Source of the DNA: JARIHD01 sp964503715
Lineage (GTDB): Bacteria > Patescibacteriota > Saccharimonadia > Saccharimonadales > UBA4665
NCBI GenBank assembly: GCA_964503715.1
Contig: CAZDAD010000002.1
Coordinates: 29,401 to 93,400 of the forward strand
Length of the DNA: 64,000 nt
Direction of reading: 5' to 3'
The notes beneath the pieces were generated by a model. The model worked only from the letters and a program-made list of their open reading frames with translations. It was not told the DNA's origin and searched no databases. Shown one piece after another: positions 42,616 through 51,458 of the stretch; position 1 is the first letter of the stretch, and every line of letters begins with the position of its first letter. Made by a program: the position numbers and the translations under genes.

Positions 42616-42644
42616 TTGAAAAATACTGCTCATTATGGTATGAT
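42616..42644 (+). promoter_or_regulatory. Promoter of the 42679 gene
   Basis: TTGAAA (42616-42621), 17 bp, TATGAT (42639-42644) with an upstream TGG that makes an extended -10. Confidence 0.6.
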
Positions 42645-42678
42645 TTAAACATTACCTTTAGGGGTAGGAGTTAAATAA

Positions 42679-43260
42679 GTGAAGTATTTTATCGGATTTC
42701 TTATCACTGTTGGTCTAATTGTCTTGATGTTCTTTTTGATCATCAGGGGTTTTAGCGGCAACAAAACTACAACTACCACCACCAAATCGACTGCCAAAGC
42801 AGTAAACTACGCTAATACTAATACTGAAGTCACCATGAACGTGCGCGGTCGAATAATTGCCGACCAGGAACACTTGTCGTACAAGATTACGGTTGGTCGT
42901 AGTGCCGTTCAACTTAACACCTATCGTGGTTATGACGGTCAAGTTATAGAGAGCCGCACCTACACCAATACTCAGGAGAGCTACGCAGAATTCCTACGGG
43001 CCATTGACTTTGCAGGCTACATGAACGGTGCTAGCAATGCACCTGCTGATACTAAGGACGATAGGGGTGTATGTGCCAACGGACGCGTCTACGCCTTCGA
43101 GGTTGTAAGTGGTTCTTCTGTAAATCAACGTTTTTGGGCCAGCAATTGCCGCAATATTCGTGGCACTTTCAGGGGCGATGCTACAGAGGTGAAGCGTCTC
43201 TTTGATCGTCAGGTTCCGTCCAAAGACTTCAACACCCTAGTCTCTTCGCTGAACCTCTAA
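42679..43260 (+). CDS. Membrane-anchored protein of unknown function
   Basis: 193 residues, GTG start with TAGGAG 7 nt upstream. One N-terminal membrane helix (4-23), a Thr/Lys-rich linker with a run of Thr, then a 140-residue outer domain with two Cys (in RGVCANG and ASNCRN) that may form a disulphide. No family recognised; the fold looks compact and mixed. Confidence 0.8.
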   Translation: MKYFIGFLITVGLIVLMFFLIIRGFSGNKTTTTTTKSTAKAVNYANTNTEVTMNVRGRIIADQEHLSYKITVGRSAVQLNTYRGYDGQVIESRTYTNTQESYAEFLRAIDFAGYMNGASNAPADTKDDRGVCANGRVYAFEVVSGSSVNQRFWASNCRNIRGTFRGDATEVKRLFDRQVPSKDFNTLVSSLNL

Positions 43261-43270
43261 ATCCAACCAA

Positions 43271-43513
43271 CTAAGCAATACGTATAAAGATTCGCTTCTT
43301 TGTGTTGGCGGCCTTTTTTATGTCGTTTATCTTAAGTCTTAGCGTTCCTGCGAAAGCTGCGCTCGATACAATGATACTTATCGACTCTGCTTTAGCTGCA
43401 ACTTGGGCCTCGAGTCCAAAACTATCATTAATATATCTTTTGATAGCCGCCACCTCTGGCGGTTCTTTGTCATGTGATGGCAATTTAGCCAGTATATCTT
43501 TCATACTGTCCAT
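43271..43513 (-). CDS. Short DUF721/DciA-like protein
   Basis: 80 residues. The C-terminal half (SISIIVSSAAFAGTLRLKIN and ending RIFIRIA) resembles the conserved part of DUF721 (DciA), which helps load the replicative helicase in many bacteria. The N-terminal half is shorter than usual. It lies next to mutM and holA. TATAGT ends 6 nt before the ATG. The family assignment is weak. Confidence 0.5.
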   Translation of the reverse strand: MDSMKDILAKLPSHDKEPPEVAAIKRYINDSFGLEAQVAAKAESISIIVSSAAFAGTLRLKINDIKKAANTKKRIFIRIA

Positions 43514-43519
43514 GTTTCT

Positions 43520-43525
43520 ACTATA
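43520..43525 (-). promoter_or_regulatory. -10 box before the DUF721-like gene
   Basis: TATAGT on the minus strand, 6 nt before the start codon at 43513. Confidence 0.45.
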
Positions 43526-43564
43526 GCAAGCCTATTAACTCAAGCCAAAGCTATTGACCTCTTG

Positions 43565-43570
43565 TATAAT
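43565..43570 (+). promoter_or_regulatory. -10 box before mutM-holA
   Basis: TATAAT ends 7 nt before the mutM ATG at 43578. Confidence 0.55.
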
Positions 43571-43577
43571 GTTAGTT

Positions 43578-44453
43578 ATGCCAGAGTTACCAGAGGTTGA
43601 GACAGTTCGTCGTGGCTTGCAAAAGCTACTTGTCGGCAAAGTAGTTAAGAGTGTTACTCACGACTGGCCAAAGGGCTTTCCCAATGCGCCCGCAGATGTC
43701 GAGCAGTTTTGGATAGGGGCTGAGATAACTGAGCTGAAGCGTAGGGCAAAGGTCCTGATAATTGATCTGAGCACCGGCTACAGCCTAGTTGTTCATCTCA
43801 AAATGACAGGTCAGTTGGTGTTCAGGGGATCTCATGATAGTTTTGGGGCGGGGCATCCGAACGACAGCTTGATTGGTGAGTTGCCCGATAAGTCGACTCG
43901 TGTAGTCTGTGAATTTACAGATGGGAGCAAGATTTTCTTTAATGATCAGCGGAAGTTTGGGTGGATCAGACTTTTACCGACAGTGCAGATTGCCGAGCTG
44001 GACTTCTTCAAAAAAGTCGGCCCTGAACCGCTAAGTGATGATTTCTCACCTAATGTTCTTGCTGCCAGACTAGCTAGACGCCAAAGGAGCTCTATAAAGG
44101 CTGTTTTATTGGATCAGACCGTAGTCGCTGGCATTGGCAATATATACGCCGACGAAAGTCTTTGGCTGTCGGCTGTGCACCCGTCTACCTCAGTCCAGAG
44201 GCTCACCAAAAAGCAGGTAGAGTCACTATATGAATCGATTCGGTTTGTGTTGCAGCTTAGTATCGACAAAGGCGGTTCAACTGATAGGAATTACGTTGAT
44301 GCCGAGGGCAAGCGTGGCAGCTATCTGAAGTTTGCCAATGTGTTTAGGCGGGAGGGGCAGAGCTGTCCGCGCTGTGGAACCGAGATAGTCAAACTACGAG
44401 TAGCAGGGCGGGGCACTCATATCTGCCCAAAGTGCCAAAAGGAAAAGAAATGA
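43578..44453 (+). CDS. mutM: Formamidopyrimidine-DNA glycosylase (Fpg/MutM)
   Basis: 291 residues from the ATG at 43578, required because the N-terminal Pro of PELPEVET is the catalytic nucleophile; an upstream in-frame ATG at 43554 would destroy this. It removes 8-oxoguanine from DNA. The H2TH region (GNIYADESLW) and the C-terminal zinc finger (CPRC...CPKC) are intact. The stop codon overlaps the holA start (ATGA). Confidence 0.95.
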   Translation: MPELPEVETVRRGLQKLLVGKVVKSVTHDWPKGFPNAPADVEQFWIGAEITELKRRAKVLIIDLSTGYSLVVHLKMTGQLVFRGSHDSFGAGHPNDSLIGELPDKSTRVVCEFTDGSKIFFNDQRKFGWIRLLPTVQIAELDFFKKVGPEPLSDDFSPNVLAARLARRQRSSIKAVLLDQTVVAGIGNIYADESLWLSAVHPSTSVQRLTKKQVESLYESIRFVLQLSIDKGGSTDRNYVDAEGKRGSYLKFANVFRREGQSCPRCGTEIVKLRVAGRGTHICPKCQKEKK

Positions 44454-45370
44454 TTACCACAATTACTGGCGATAATGACTTCCAGCGAACAGAGATACTG
44501 AAGCAGTTGACCACTGACTTTGTTGAGGAATATGGCGATATGGCTCTTGAGCAGTTTGACGGTGAAGACTCCACTTTTGCTCAAATGCTTGGTGGTGTCC
44601 AAAGTTTGCCGTTCTTGGCTACCAAGAAACTAGTTGTACTTCGTGAGCCCAATAAACAGAAGGAATTTGTTGATAACGTTTCAGATATTATTGCCGCCGC
44701 TGATGAGACAACCGATGTAATCATATACGAACCCAAACTTGATCGTCGCAGCGTTTACTATAAGACGCTCCTGCGAGAGACTAACCTGAAAGACTGCAAG
44801 GAACTGGATAGCAGGGGACTAGAGGGTTGGGCTAAATCATATGCGTCTAAGATGGGCGGAGTTATATCTGCTGGTGACGTAGATTTTCTCGTTCAAAGAA
44901 TTGGTACCAACCAGCAGCTGCTTAAAAGTGAGCTAGACAAACTGTTGTCATACGATTCTAAGATTACTCGTTCTAGTATTGAATTGCTAACTGAGCCTTT
45001 GCCGCAAAGCACTACTTTTGATTTACTTGATGCTGCGTTTGCGGGCCAAAAAGAAAAAGTCATGAACCTCTATAGGGAACAGCGCCTGCTTAAAGTCGAA
45101 CCCCAAGTAATTGTTGGCCTTATATCCTGGCAGTTGCACGCTTTAGCGTTAGTGAAGTCTACGGGTAGCTCTAATGTTGATGAGATTGCATACAAGACTG
45201 GTCAAAAGCCCTTCGTAATCAGAAAAGCGCTAGGCCTAGTCAAAAACAAGAGTTTTGCTGACATAAAAAAACTCATCGGCGATCTTGCGGAGTTGGATCT
45301 AATGTCCAAGCGTTCCAGTATCGATGCCGATGAGGCTTTGCAGTTATATCTGCTGAAACTTTGCGTCTAA
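44450..45370 (+). CDS. holA: DNA polymerase III subunit delta
   Basis: 306 residues from the ATG at 44450, overlapping the mutM stop. Delta opens the beta clamp for loading. GDNDFQRTEIL at the N-terminus, a long helical C-domain (EPQVIVGLISWQLHALALVK; DEALQLYLLKL), and overall low similarity are typical of HolA. The stop codon adjoins the convergent rpsT stop without any spacing. Confidence 0.85.
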   Translation: MITTITGDNDFQRTEILKQLTTDFVEEYGDMALEQFDGEDSTFAQMLGGVQSLPFLATKKLVVLREPNKQKEFVDNVSDIIAAADETTDVIIYEPKLDRRSVYYKTLLRETNLKDCKELDSRGLEGWAKSYASKMGGVISAGDVDFLVQRIGTNQQLLKSELDKLLSYDSKITRSSIELLTEPLPQSTTFDLLDAAFAGQKEKVMNLYREQRLLKVEPQVIVGLISWQLHALALVKSTGSSNVDEIAYKTGQKPFVIRKALGLVKNKSFADIKKLIGDLAELDLMSKRSSIDADEALQLYLLKLCV

Positions 45371-45811
45371 CTATTTCTTAGTCGCAGGCTTCTTGGCGAC
45401 TGTCTTCTTAGCTGGTGCTTTCTTAGCAGGGGCCTTTTTGGCGACTGTCTTTGTTGGTGCAGCCTTCTTGGCTACTGATGCCTTTTTAGCTGGTGCAGCT
45501 TTCTTAGTCGCAGCCTTCTTGACTACCTTTGCTGGTGATGACTTAGTAACGCCAGCGGCCTTTTTGGCAGCCTTAGCGGCTTGACTCTGCTTGCGGGCAG
45601 CCTTGTTTTTGTGAATCACATTCTTTTTGGCAGCCTTGTCGATGCTACTCTGAACTTTGCTTTGAGCTTTTTTGACGTCCTTGGACTTGCCCGTAACTGC
45701 CTTATGAAAAGCCTTTACGGCTTCCTTCAGGCTACGCTTAGTTTTGCTATTGCGAACAGCGGCTTTCTTGGCAACACGCACTCGCTTTTTGGCAGATTTG
45801 ATGATTGGCAT
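45371..45811 (-). CDS. rpsT: Ribosomal protein S20 with Lys/Ala-rich C-terminal extension
   Basis: 146 residues; S20 is usually about 85-90. The first 85 residues are S20 (MPIIKSAKKRVRVAKKA, HKNKAARKQS), a helical protein of the small subunit. Residues 90-146 are a KKAA/PAKK repeat like histone H1 tails or bacterial HU-tail extensions. Its own promoter (TTGACA-18-TATAGT) lies upstream. Confidence 0.92.
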   Translation of the reverse strand: MPIIKSAKKRVRVAKKAAVRNSKTKRSLKEAVKAFHKAVTGKSKDVKKAQSKVQSSIDKAAKKNVIHKNKAARKQSQAAKAAKKAAGVTKSSPAKVVKKAATKKAAPAKKASVAKKAAPTKTVAKKAPAKKAPAKKTVAKKPATKK

Positions 45812-45849
45812 TTCTTATCTAGACCTTTGTTGTTAATTTGTCAAAGTAA

Positions 45850-45879
45850 ACTATACATGAAAACAGGTAAGCTTGTCAA
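45850..45879 (-). promoter_or_regulatory. rpsT promoter
   Basis: On the minus strand TTGACA (45879-45874), 18 bp, TATAGT (45855-45850), leaving a leader of about 32 nt before rpsT. Confidence 0.6.
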
Positions 45880-45900
45880 AAATGTATCTCGACAAGCTTA
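45868..45900. repeat. 10-bp-arm inverted repeat between rpsT and the DHH-like gene
   Basis: TAAGCTTGTC (45868-45877) and GACAAGCTTA (45891-45900), 13 bp apart. The left arm overlaps the -35 box of rpsT and the right arm is upstream of a TATGAT (45908-45913) for the divergent gene, so it may be a shared operator. Confidence 0.5.
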
Positions 45901-45967
45901 TGGTTATTATGATACTCTGAGCCTAGGAGTCTAAGTTCTTATTTATAGGCTACAGGAAAAATAAAAA

Positions 45968-47839
45968 ATGGATCCACAAAGACAACAGGTTATAGCCAAG
46001 ATAAAAGAGGCCAATAATGTATTGGTTACTGTAAGCCGCGATCCCACCGTCGATCAGTTGGCCGCCTGTATAGGCTTTACTCTAGCACTCAATAAAATGG
46101 GCAAACATGCTACGGCTGTTTTTAGCGGTAATGTTCCCTCAACCATCGAATTTTTGAAGCCCGAAGAGACTATCGAGAAGAACACCGATTCTTTGCGTGA
46201 TTTTATCATTGCGATTGACAGGTCGAAGGCCGACAAGCTGCGCTATAAAGTTGAGGACTCGGTGGTTAGGATTTTCATCACGCCCTACAAGACATCGATT
46301 AGTGATCAGGACCTGGCCTTCAGCCAGGGTGACTTCAATGTCGACGCTATTGTGGCCTTGGGTGTACATAATCAGGCTGACTTGGATGATGTCATCACAG
46401 CCCATGGACGCATACTGCATGACGCTACAGTCATAACTATCAATTACCAACCAGGCGGTGATGACTTGGGGGGCTTACCTTTGCTCGATCCTTCGGCAAG
46501 TGGTCTGAGCCAATTGGCAACCGAAATATTGAACGCTCTGGACAAAAAGACGATAGATAACCAGATTGCGACTGCTCTATTAACGGGCATAGTGGCTGCA
46601 ACTGATAGGTTTAGCAATATGCAGACTTCGCCTAAGGCGATGAGTATTAGCGCCGAGCTTATGACAGCAGGCGCAGATCAACAACTGGTAGCCCTTAAGC
46701 TGGCTGAACCAGCCTCTGAGCCCGAGCCTGAGAATGAGGATGTCAGCAATCTTGCCGAGGATACTATTGATTTTGGTAGCGGGCAGGCCCAAGAGCTTAA
46801 CGAAGCTCCAACCGAAGAGGTTACCGAACCAGGTACACTGGACATATCTCATGATGAAGCTGAATTGGCGGCTCGTTTGGGTGCTGAATCTCAGCAGCAA
46901 TCGGACGAACAGCCCGAACCATCTGAAGATTATCAACCAAATTCAGAGGCCGAACAGTCCACCGTAGACGAAAATACACCCGATTTATCACCCGCAGAGT
47001 CTCAACAATCAGAGGTGGCTAGCACTGAGCAGCAACCAATTGGTCAGCCCACAGCGGACCAGCCTAATGATCAATCGGACACTGTATCGAATGAGGCACC
47101 TGAGCCACAACAACCTCAAGCGACAGATGGGTTGCCACCAGAGTTAAGCCCACAGATTCATATTGACGAGCATGGAACGGTGATGCCTCACGATCAGAAA
47201 CCCGATGAGGAACCCAGAGAAACTCCCAAGATTATCAAAGAGCATAATTTGATGCAGATGTCCCCGCCAGAGGGCATGAACGGACCATCTAATGGTCCCA
47301 GCCCGTATGACGATGAAGATGTCGAAGGACCTTCGGGCGGTGCAGCAGGTGGTAATGGCTTCATTATTGGTGCGCATGCCCCAGGTCAGCCCAAGGGAAC
47401 GCCAAGGGGGGTAGAATCAAACTCCGAAGTATTTGAGCCAACCGCTCAGCCGACTATTGATAATGCGCCAGCACCAATCGTTATCACGCCTCCAGCGGCA
47501 GCGCCCGTATCTCCGCTCGGCGGGACTTTGGCGGACTTAGAGAAAGAGCTTAGCAGCCCACACGCTCTAGACGGCGTTGACTCGACTGGAGCAGGGAATG
47601 TGCCTAACGATGTCGCTCAGGTTTCGGGCGAACAGCCAGAGTTAGCACAACCGCCAGCTCCTGCGCCCGCACCAATCGTTATCACGCCTCCAGCTCCCCG
47701 ACAAGACATTGTAATTAGCGAAGACGGCCAGCTCGTGGAACCTGCTTTTGCAATTCCATCACCCGCCGCTGCACAATACAATCCCAATAGTCCACCCCCA
47801 GTACCACCCCCTATGATGCCCCCAACAGGTGCAATCTAG
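45968..47839 (+). CDS. Degenerate DHH-type phosphoesterase with long disordered tail
   Basis: 623 residues. Residues 1-240 follow the NrnA/DHH fold (NNVLVTVSRDPTVDQLAACI; AIDRSKADKL; TALLTGIVAATDRFSN), but the motif HxxPDGD is VSRDPTVDQ, the DHH triad is missing, and the metal ligands are mostly absent, so enzyme activity is doubtful. Residues 250-623 are acidic and Pro/Gln/Glu-rich, with a repeated PAPIVITPP element near 505 and 570, and a proline-rich end. A structural or scaffolding role seems more likely than catalysis; this is inference. Confidence 0.7.
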   Translation: MDPQRQQVIAKIKEANNVLVTVSRDPTVDQLAACIGFTLALNKMGKHATAVFSGNVPSTIEFLKPEETIEKNTDSLRDFIIAIDRSKADKLRYKVEDSVVRIFITPYKTSISDQDLAFSQGDFNVDAIVALGVHNQADLDDVITAHGRILHDATVITINYQPGGDDLGGLPLLDPSASGLSQLATEILNALDKKTIDNQIATALLTGIVAATDRFSNMQTSPKAMSISAELMTAGADQQLVALKLAEPASEPEPENEDVSNLAEDTIDFGSGQAQELNEAPTEEVTEPGTLDISHDEAELAARLGAESQQQSDEQPEPSEDYQPNSEAEQSTVDENTPDLSPAESQQSEVASTEQQPIGQPTADQPNDQSDTVSNEAPEPQQPQATDGLPPELSPQIHIDEHGTVMPHDQKPDEEPRETPKIIKEHNLMQMSPPEGMNGPSNGPSPYDDEDVEGPSGGAAGGNGFIIGAHAPGQPKGTPRGVESNSEVFEPTAQPTIDNAPAPIVITPPAAAPVSPLGGTLADLEKELSSPHALDGVDSTGAGNVPNDVAQVSGEQPELAQPPAPAPAPIVITPPAPRQDIVISEDGQLVEPAFAIPSPAAAQYNPNSPPPVPPPMMPPTGAI

Positions 47840-47870
47840 GGCAAAGTTTTCCAATAGGCATTAGTGAGGT

Positions 47871-47876
47871 TATACT
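47871..47876 (+). promoter_or_regulatory. -10 box before truB
   Basis: TATACT ends 6 nt before the ATG at 47883. Confidence 0.55.
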
Positions 47877-47882
47877 AACGCC

Positions 47883-48587
47883 ATGATTACAAGTGGGATT
47901 CTGCTAATTGACAAGCCTAAGGGCTGGACATCTTTTGATGTGGTTAATAGAACTAGACGACTCTGCCAACAGGCGGGCTTCAACACCACTGGTCGAAAGA
48001 GGTACTTGGTTGGCCATACAGGAACACTTGATCCACTGGCTACGGGTTTGCTGGTTATTCTTGTTGGTACATACACCAAAAAAGCCCCCAACCTAACCAA
48101 GCTCGACAAAACTTACGAAGTAACTATGAACCTTGGAGTGACTAGTTCAACTGGTGATGAAGAAGGCGAAAAGACCAATGTCTCTGATACTCAACCCGCT
48201 GAATCAATAGTTAATGATGTGTTGAATAGTTTTGTAGGCGACACAATGCAGACACCGCCCAAGTTCTCGGCAATAAAGATTAATGGGCAAAGGGCCTATA
48301 AACTTGCCCGTAAGGGTCTGGAAGTTGAGCTAGAACCTCGACCTGTTCATATCGATTCAATCTCTAATTTTCGCTATGTATATCCTGAAGTTAAATTCAC
48401 TGTTCATGTATCAAGCGGAACCTATATCCGTTCCTTGGTGGAGGACATTGGCAAGAAGCTTGGCACAGGCGCTTACATGACAGATCTCCGTAGAACTAAG
48501 GTCGGTGATTTTGATATCAGTAACTCGGTTGGTATAGAAGATGTTAGCGCCGAAATTTTGTCCGACAGGTTGGTGCTGGTTGACTGA
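47883..48587 (+). CDS. truB: tRNA pseudouridine(55) synthase
   Basis: 234 residues, compact TruB without a C-terminal PUA-like domain. It makes pseudouridine 55 in the T loop of tRNAs. GHTGTLDPLATGLL holds the catalytic Asp; KTYEVTMNLG, PPKFSAIKINGQRAYKLAR and SSGTYIRSL are the other family blocks. truB-rpsO-pnp is a common bacterial order, here each with its own upstream signals. Confidence 0.95.
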   Translation: MITSGILLIDKPKGWTSFDVVNRTRRLCQQAGFNTTGRKRYLVGHTGTLDPLATGLLVILVGTYTKKAPNLTKLDKTYEVTMNLGVTSSTGDEEGEKTNVSDTQPAESIVNDVLNSFVGDTMQTPPKFSAIKINGQRAYKLARKGLEVELEPRPVHIDSISNFRYVYPEVKFTVHVSSGTYIRSLVEDIGKKLGTGAYMTDLRRTKVGDFDISNSVGIEDVSAEILSDRLVLVD

Positions 48588-48625
48588 TTTTGTTCACCTC
48601 TATTGCTCAGGCGGTCTCTCTCTGA

Positions 48626-48631
48626 TATAAT
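48626..48631 (+). promoter_or_regulatory. -10 box before rpsO
   Basis: TATAAT ends 10 nt before the ATG at 48642. Confidence 0.5.
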
Positions 48632-48641
48632 CTACTGGCAT

Positions 48642-48908
48642 ATGATTACAAGTGAGAAGAAAAGCAAGGTCGTAAAAGACCTCCAAGCCCACAAGACAGA
48701 CACTGGTAGTGCTGCCGTTCAGGTTGGTATTGCTACCGAGCGCATCAAGGAGCTTACTGAGCATCTCAAGGCTAACAAGAAAGATTTTGCAGCCCGTCGT
48801 GGCTTGCTTCAGCTAGTTGGTCAGCGCAAGCGCAATCTGCAATATATTGCTGCGCATGATGGCAAGGCCTACCTTGAGCTTATCAAGAAGCTCGGCATCC
48901 GCCGTTAG
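48642..48908 (+). CDS. rpsO: Ribosomal protein S15
   Basis: 88 residues from the ATG at 48642. Four-helix S15 with DTGSAAVQVGIATERIKEL and the rRNA-contact GLLQLVGQRKRNLQYI; the last residues are LGIRR as usual. The upstream in-frame start at 48603 would place the -10 box inside the gene. A stem-loop and pnp follow. Confidence 0.97.
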   Translation: MITSEKKSKVVKDLQAHKTDTGSAAVQVGIATERIKELTEHLKANKKDFAARRGLLQLVGQRKRNLQYIAAHDGKAYLELIKKLGIRR

Positions 48909-48919
48909 TGTATAGACTA

Positions 48920-48954
48920 CTGGTCTTGTTCATCTACGAACAGATTACAAGACC
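48920..48954 (+). ncRNA. Stem-loop between rpsO and pnp
   Basis: TGGTCTTGT and ACAAGACCA form a 9-bp stem; an inner GTTC/GAAC could form a small nested hairpin. No T run follows, so it is not a terminator. In other bacteria the rpsO-pnp region has an RNase III-type processing hairpin that PNPase uses to control its own mRNA. CACAAGCTTGTG at 48953-48964 adds another small palindrome. Confidence 0.45.
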
Positions 48955-49102
48955 ACAAGCTTGTGCACATTAACGCCCAGGGGGTTTGATGTAGTCGACA
49001 GAGACCAGATATATGTTCCCGAAAAGCACAAGGGGCCTCATATATTTGCACTGTGTCTGCTATATCCTCGTACGATTCACTGGCGATGAAAGGTTAACAA
49101 AC

Positions 49103-51238
49103 ATGGAAATAATTAACCCTTTCGGTAAATCAATCATTAAGGTTGAGACCGAATTTTGTGGTAAAACGCTGAGTCTTGAGGTGAACCGCCTTGGTTTTCG
49201 TACATCAGCATCAGTTTTAGCTCGCTATGGCGAAACAGTAGTCCTCGGAACAGCAATGGTCAGCCCAAACGCCCTTGCAGGTTTCGACTATTTTCCTCTG
49301 AGTATCGACTACGAAGAGAAGTTCTATGCTGCGGGTAAGATTAGCGGCTCACGCTTTATCAAGCGCGAGGGCCGTCCTTCTGACGAAGCGATCTTGATTG
49401 GCCGTTTGATTGACCGACCGATTCGTCCTCTATGGCCCAAGGGCTACCGACACGAGGCTCAGGGCGTGGCAACGGTGCTCAGTATGGACCCGACTTTCCG
49501 TCCCGATATGATTGCCATGATAGCCATGAGCACAGCGTTTATGCTAACAGGTGCACCGTTTGATGGTCCCGTTGCAGGTTTGCGCGTCGGTTATGACGAC
49601 AATCATCAACTGGCCGCCTTTTTGACGGCTGACCAGTTGCTCAAGAACGGACTAGATCTAGTAGTCGCTGGTACTGAAGATGCCATCATGATGGTTGAAG
49701 CAGGTGCTAGCGAGGTTAGTGAAGATGAGATTGTCACTGCGCTGGAATTTGCTCAGCAGGCTATGCAGCCCGCAATCGCTCTCCAAAAAGAGCTAATTGC
49801 CAAGGTGGGTGTAGAAAAGCAAGAGTATGAACTTAGCTTGCCAAGCGAAGATGTACAGGCTGCCGTTGATGCTTACCTTGATGGTAAGATGGGCGAAAAA
49901 TTACGTGCACCAATGGCTGAGCGCCATGAGCGTATGCGTGTGCTTCGCCAGGACATGTTGAATCACTTTGCTGAGGAACTGGGCGAAGAGTGGGACGCCA
50001 TTAAGCGTGATTACGAAGACGCTTTCGCTAGTGCTGCCAACAAAGACGTTCGTAAGAGTATTCTTGAGGACGGTGTTCGACCTGATGGACGCAACTTTAC
50101 AGAGATCCGACCACTTTCAAGCCAGGTTGGTTTACTCCCACGAGCTCATGGTTCCAGTTTATTTACCCGAGGTCTAACTCAGGCTCTGAATATAGTCACT
50201 TTGGCACCTTTGAGCTATGCGCAGCTCATCGATACGATGGAGCGTAACGAAGAAAAGCGTTACATGCACCATTACAATGCACCTGGCTATACGGTGGGTG
50301 AGATTAAGCGTCTCGGTTCGCCTGGCCGCCGTGAGATTGGTCACTCCGCCCTGGCAGAGCGAGCGCTGCTACCTGTTATGCCCGCCGAGGATGTATTTCC
50401 GTACACCATTCGCTCAGTTACCGAGATTATGAGTCAGAACGGTTCTACCTCTATGGCAGCTACGTGTTCCAGTTGTTTAGCTTTGATGGATGCCGGTGTG
50501 CCGCTCACATCTCCTGTTAGCGGTATTGCAATGGGTCTAATGACCGATGGCAATCAGACGGTCATCTTGAGCGACATAGCCGACGCCGAAGATTTTGCGG
50601 GCGATATGGACTTCAAGGTTACTGGTACGAGTAAGGGAATTACTGCATTACAGATGGATATGAAAGTTCATGGTCTGCCAGTCGAGACCCTCAAGCAGGC
50701 TTTGATGCAGGGCAAGGAAGGTCGTGCTTTCATTCTTGACCACATGCTCAGTGTTATTGCCGAGCCTCGTGATAAGATGAGCCCCTATGCTCCTCGTGTT
50801 GAGAGTATCAAGATTAATCCTGATAAGATTCGCGAAGTAATCGGTAAGGGTGGCGAGACTATCCAAAAGATTACTGGCGAAACAGGTGCCGAGATTGACA
50901 TCAAGGATGACGGAACGATTATGATCGCTAGCCCTGATGGTGCTAGCATCGAAAAGGCTATCCAGTGGATTCGTGACATTACCGAGGAACCTGAGGTTGG
51001 CAAGATTTACTATGACCGACCTGTAGTTAGTGTTATGGACTTCGGTGCTTTCGTACAAATTTTGCCAGGCAAGGACGGACTCGTTCATGTTTCTGAGATG
51101 AAAGAAGAGCGTGTCGCTAAGCCTAGCGATGTCGTCAAAGAAGGTGACAAGGTTACAGTTAAGTTAATAGCAATTGATGATCGCGGCCGCTTGCAGTTGA
51201 GTATGAAAGCTGCTGCCCGCGAACTAGGTGGGAAGTAA
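49103..51238 (+). CDS. pnp: Polyribonucleotide nucleotidyltransferase
   Basis: 711 residues from the ATG at 49103, with AAAGG upstream. Two RNase PH domains (GRPSDEAILIGRLIDRPIRP; DGRNFTEIRPLSS), KH domain (IREVIGKGGETIQKIT), and S1 domain (GAFVQILPGKDGLVHVSE). It degrades RNA from the 3' end with phosphate. All catalytic blocks look intact. The upstream in-frame start at 49013 is rejected because the extra 30 residues have no family counterpart. Confidence 0.97.
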   Translation: MEIINPFGKSIIKVETEFCGKTLSLEVNRLGFRTSASVLARYGETVVLGTAMVSPNALAGFDYFPLSIDYEEKFYAAGKISGSRFIKREGRPSDEAILIGRLIDRPIRPLWPKGYRHEAQGVATVLSMDPTFRPDMIAMIAMSTAFMLTGAPFDGPVAGLRVGYDDNHQLAAFLTADQLLKNGLDLVVAGTEDAIMMVEAGASEVSEDEIVTALEFAQQAMQPAIALQKELIAKVGVEKQEYELSLPSEDVQAAVDAYLDGKMGEKLRAPMAERHERMRVLRQDMLNHFAEELGEEWDAIKRDYEDAFASAANKDVRKSILEDGVRPDGRNFTEIRPLSSQVGLLPRAHGSSLFTRGLTQALNIVTLAPLSYAQLIDTMERNEEKRYMHHYNAPGYTVGEIKRLGSPGRREIGHSALAERALLPVMPAEDVFPYTIRSVTEIMSQNGSTSMAATCSSCLALMDAGVPLTSPVSGIAMGLMTDGNQTVILSDIADAEDFAGDMDFKVTGTSKGITALQMDMKVHGLPVETLKQALMQGKEGRAFILDHMLSVIAEPRDKMSPYAPRVESIKINPDKIREVIGKGGETIQKITGETGAEIDIKDDGTIMIASPDGASIEKAIQWIRDITEEPEVGKIYYDRPVVSVMDFGAFVQILPGKDGLVHVSEMKEERVAKPSDVVKEGDKVTVKLIAIDDRGRLQLSMKAAARELGGK

Positions 51239-51245
51239 ATAGTCG

Positions 51246-51455
51246 ATGAGTCGAACAACACGCAGCACAAAGGTTTCTAAAGTTAAGTTGTTGAGCTGGA
51301 AGTGGCGAATACTACTAGCTTTTGTCTATCTTGGACTGGGTTACTATGTACTGCGTGTTGCATTCGATACGGGCAGCCTGATTGCCTATGGTGTGTTCAT
51401 TGCGTTGGTTATAGCAGTCCTCAGATTGCTGAGGCCTCGCTTGAACAAAAAATAA
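51246..51455 (+). CDS. Small two-helix membrane protein
   Basis: 69 residues. A basic N-terminus, two membrane helices (about 22-41 and 44-61) with almost no loop, and a basic end (RLLRPRLNKK). It sits between pnp and the UDG gene, with 7 and 3 nt spacing, so probably in the same transcript. No family recognised. Confidence 0.7.
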   Translation: MSRTTRSTKVSKVKLLSWKWRILLAFVYLGLGYYVLRVAFDTGSLIAYGVFIALVIAVLRLLRPRLNKK

Positions 51456-51458
51456 TTT

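Noticed and set aside
46054..46450. Minus-strand frames inside the DHH-like gene
   Set aside because: They overlap conserved coding sequence on the plus strand and have no family features.
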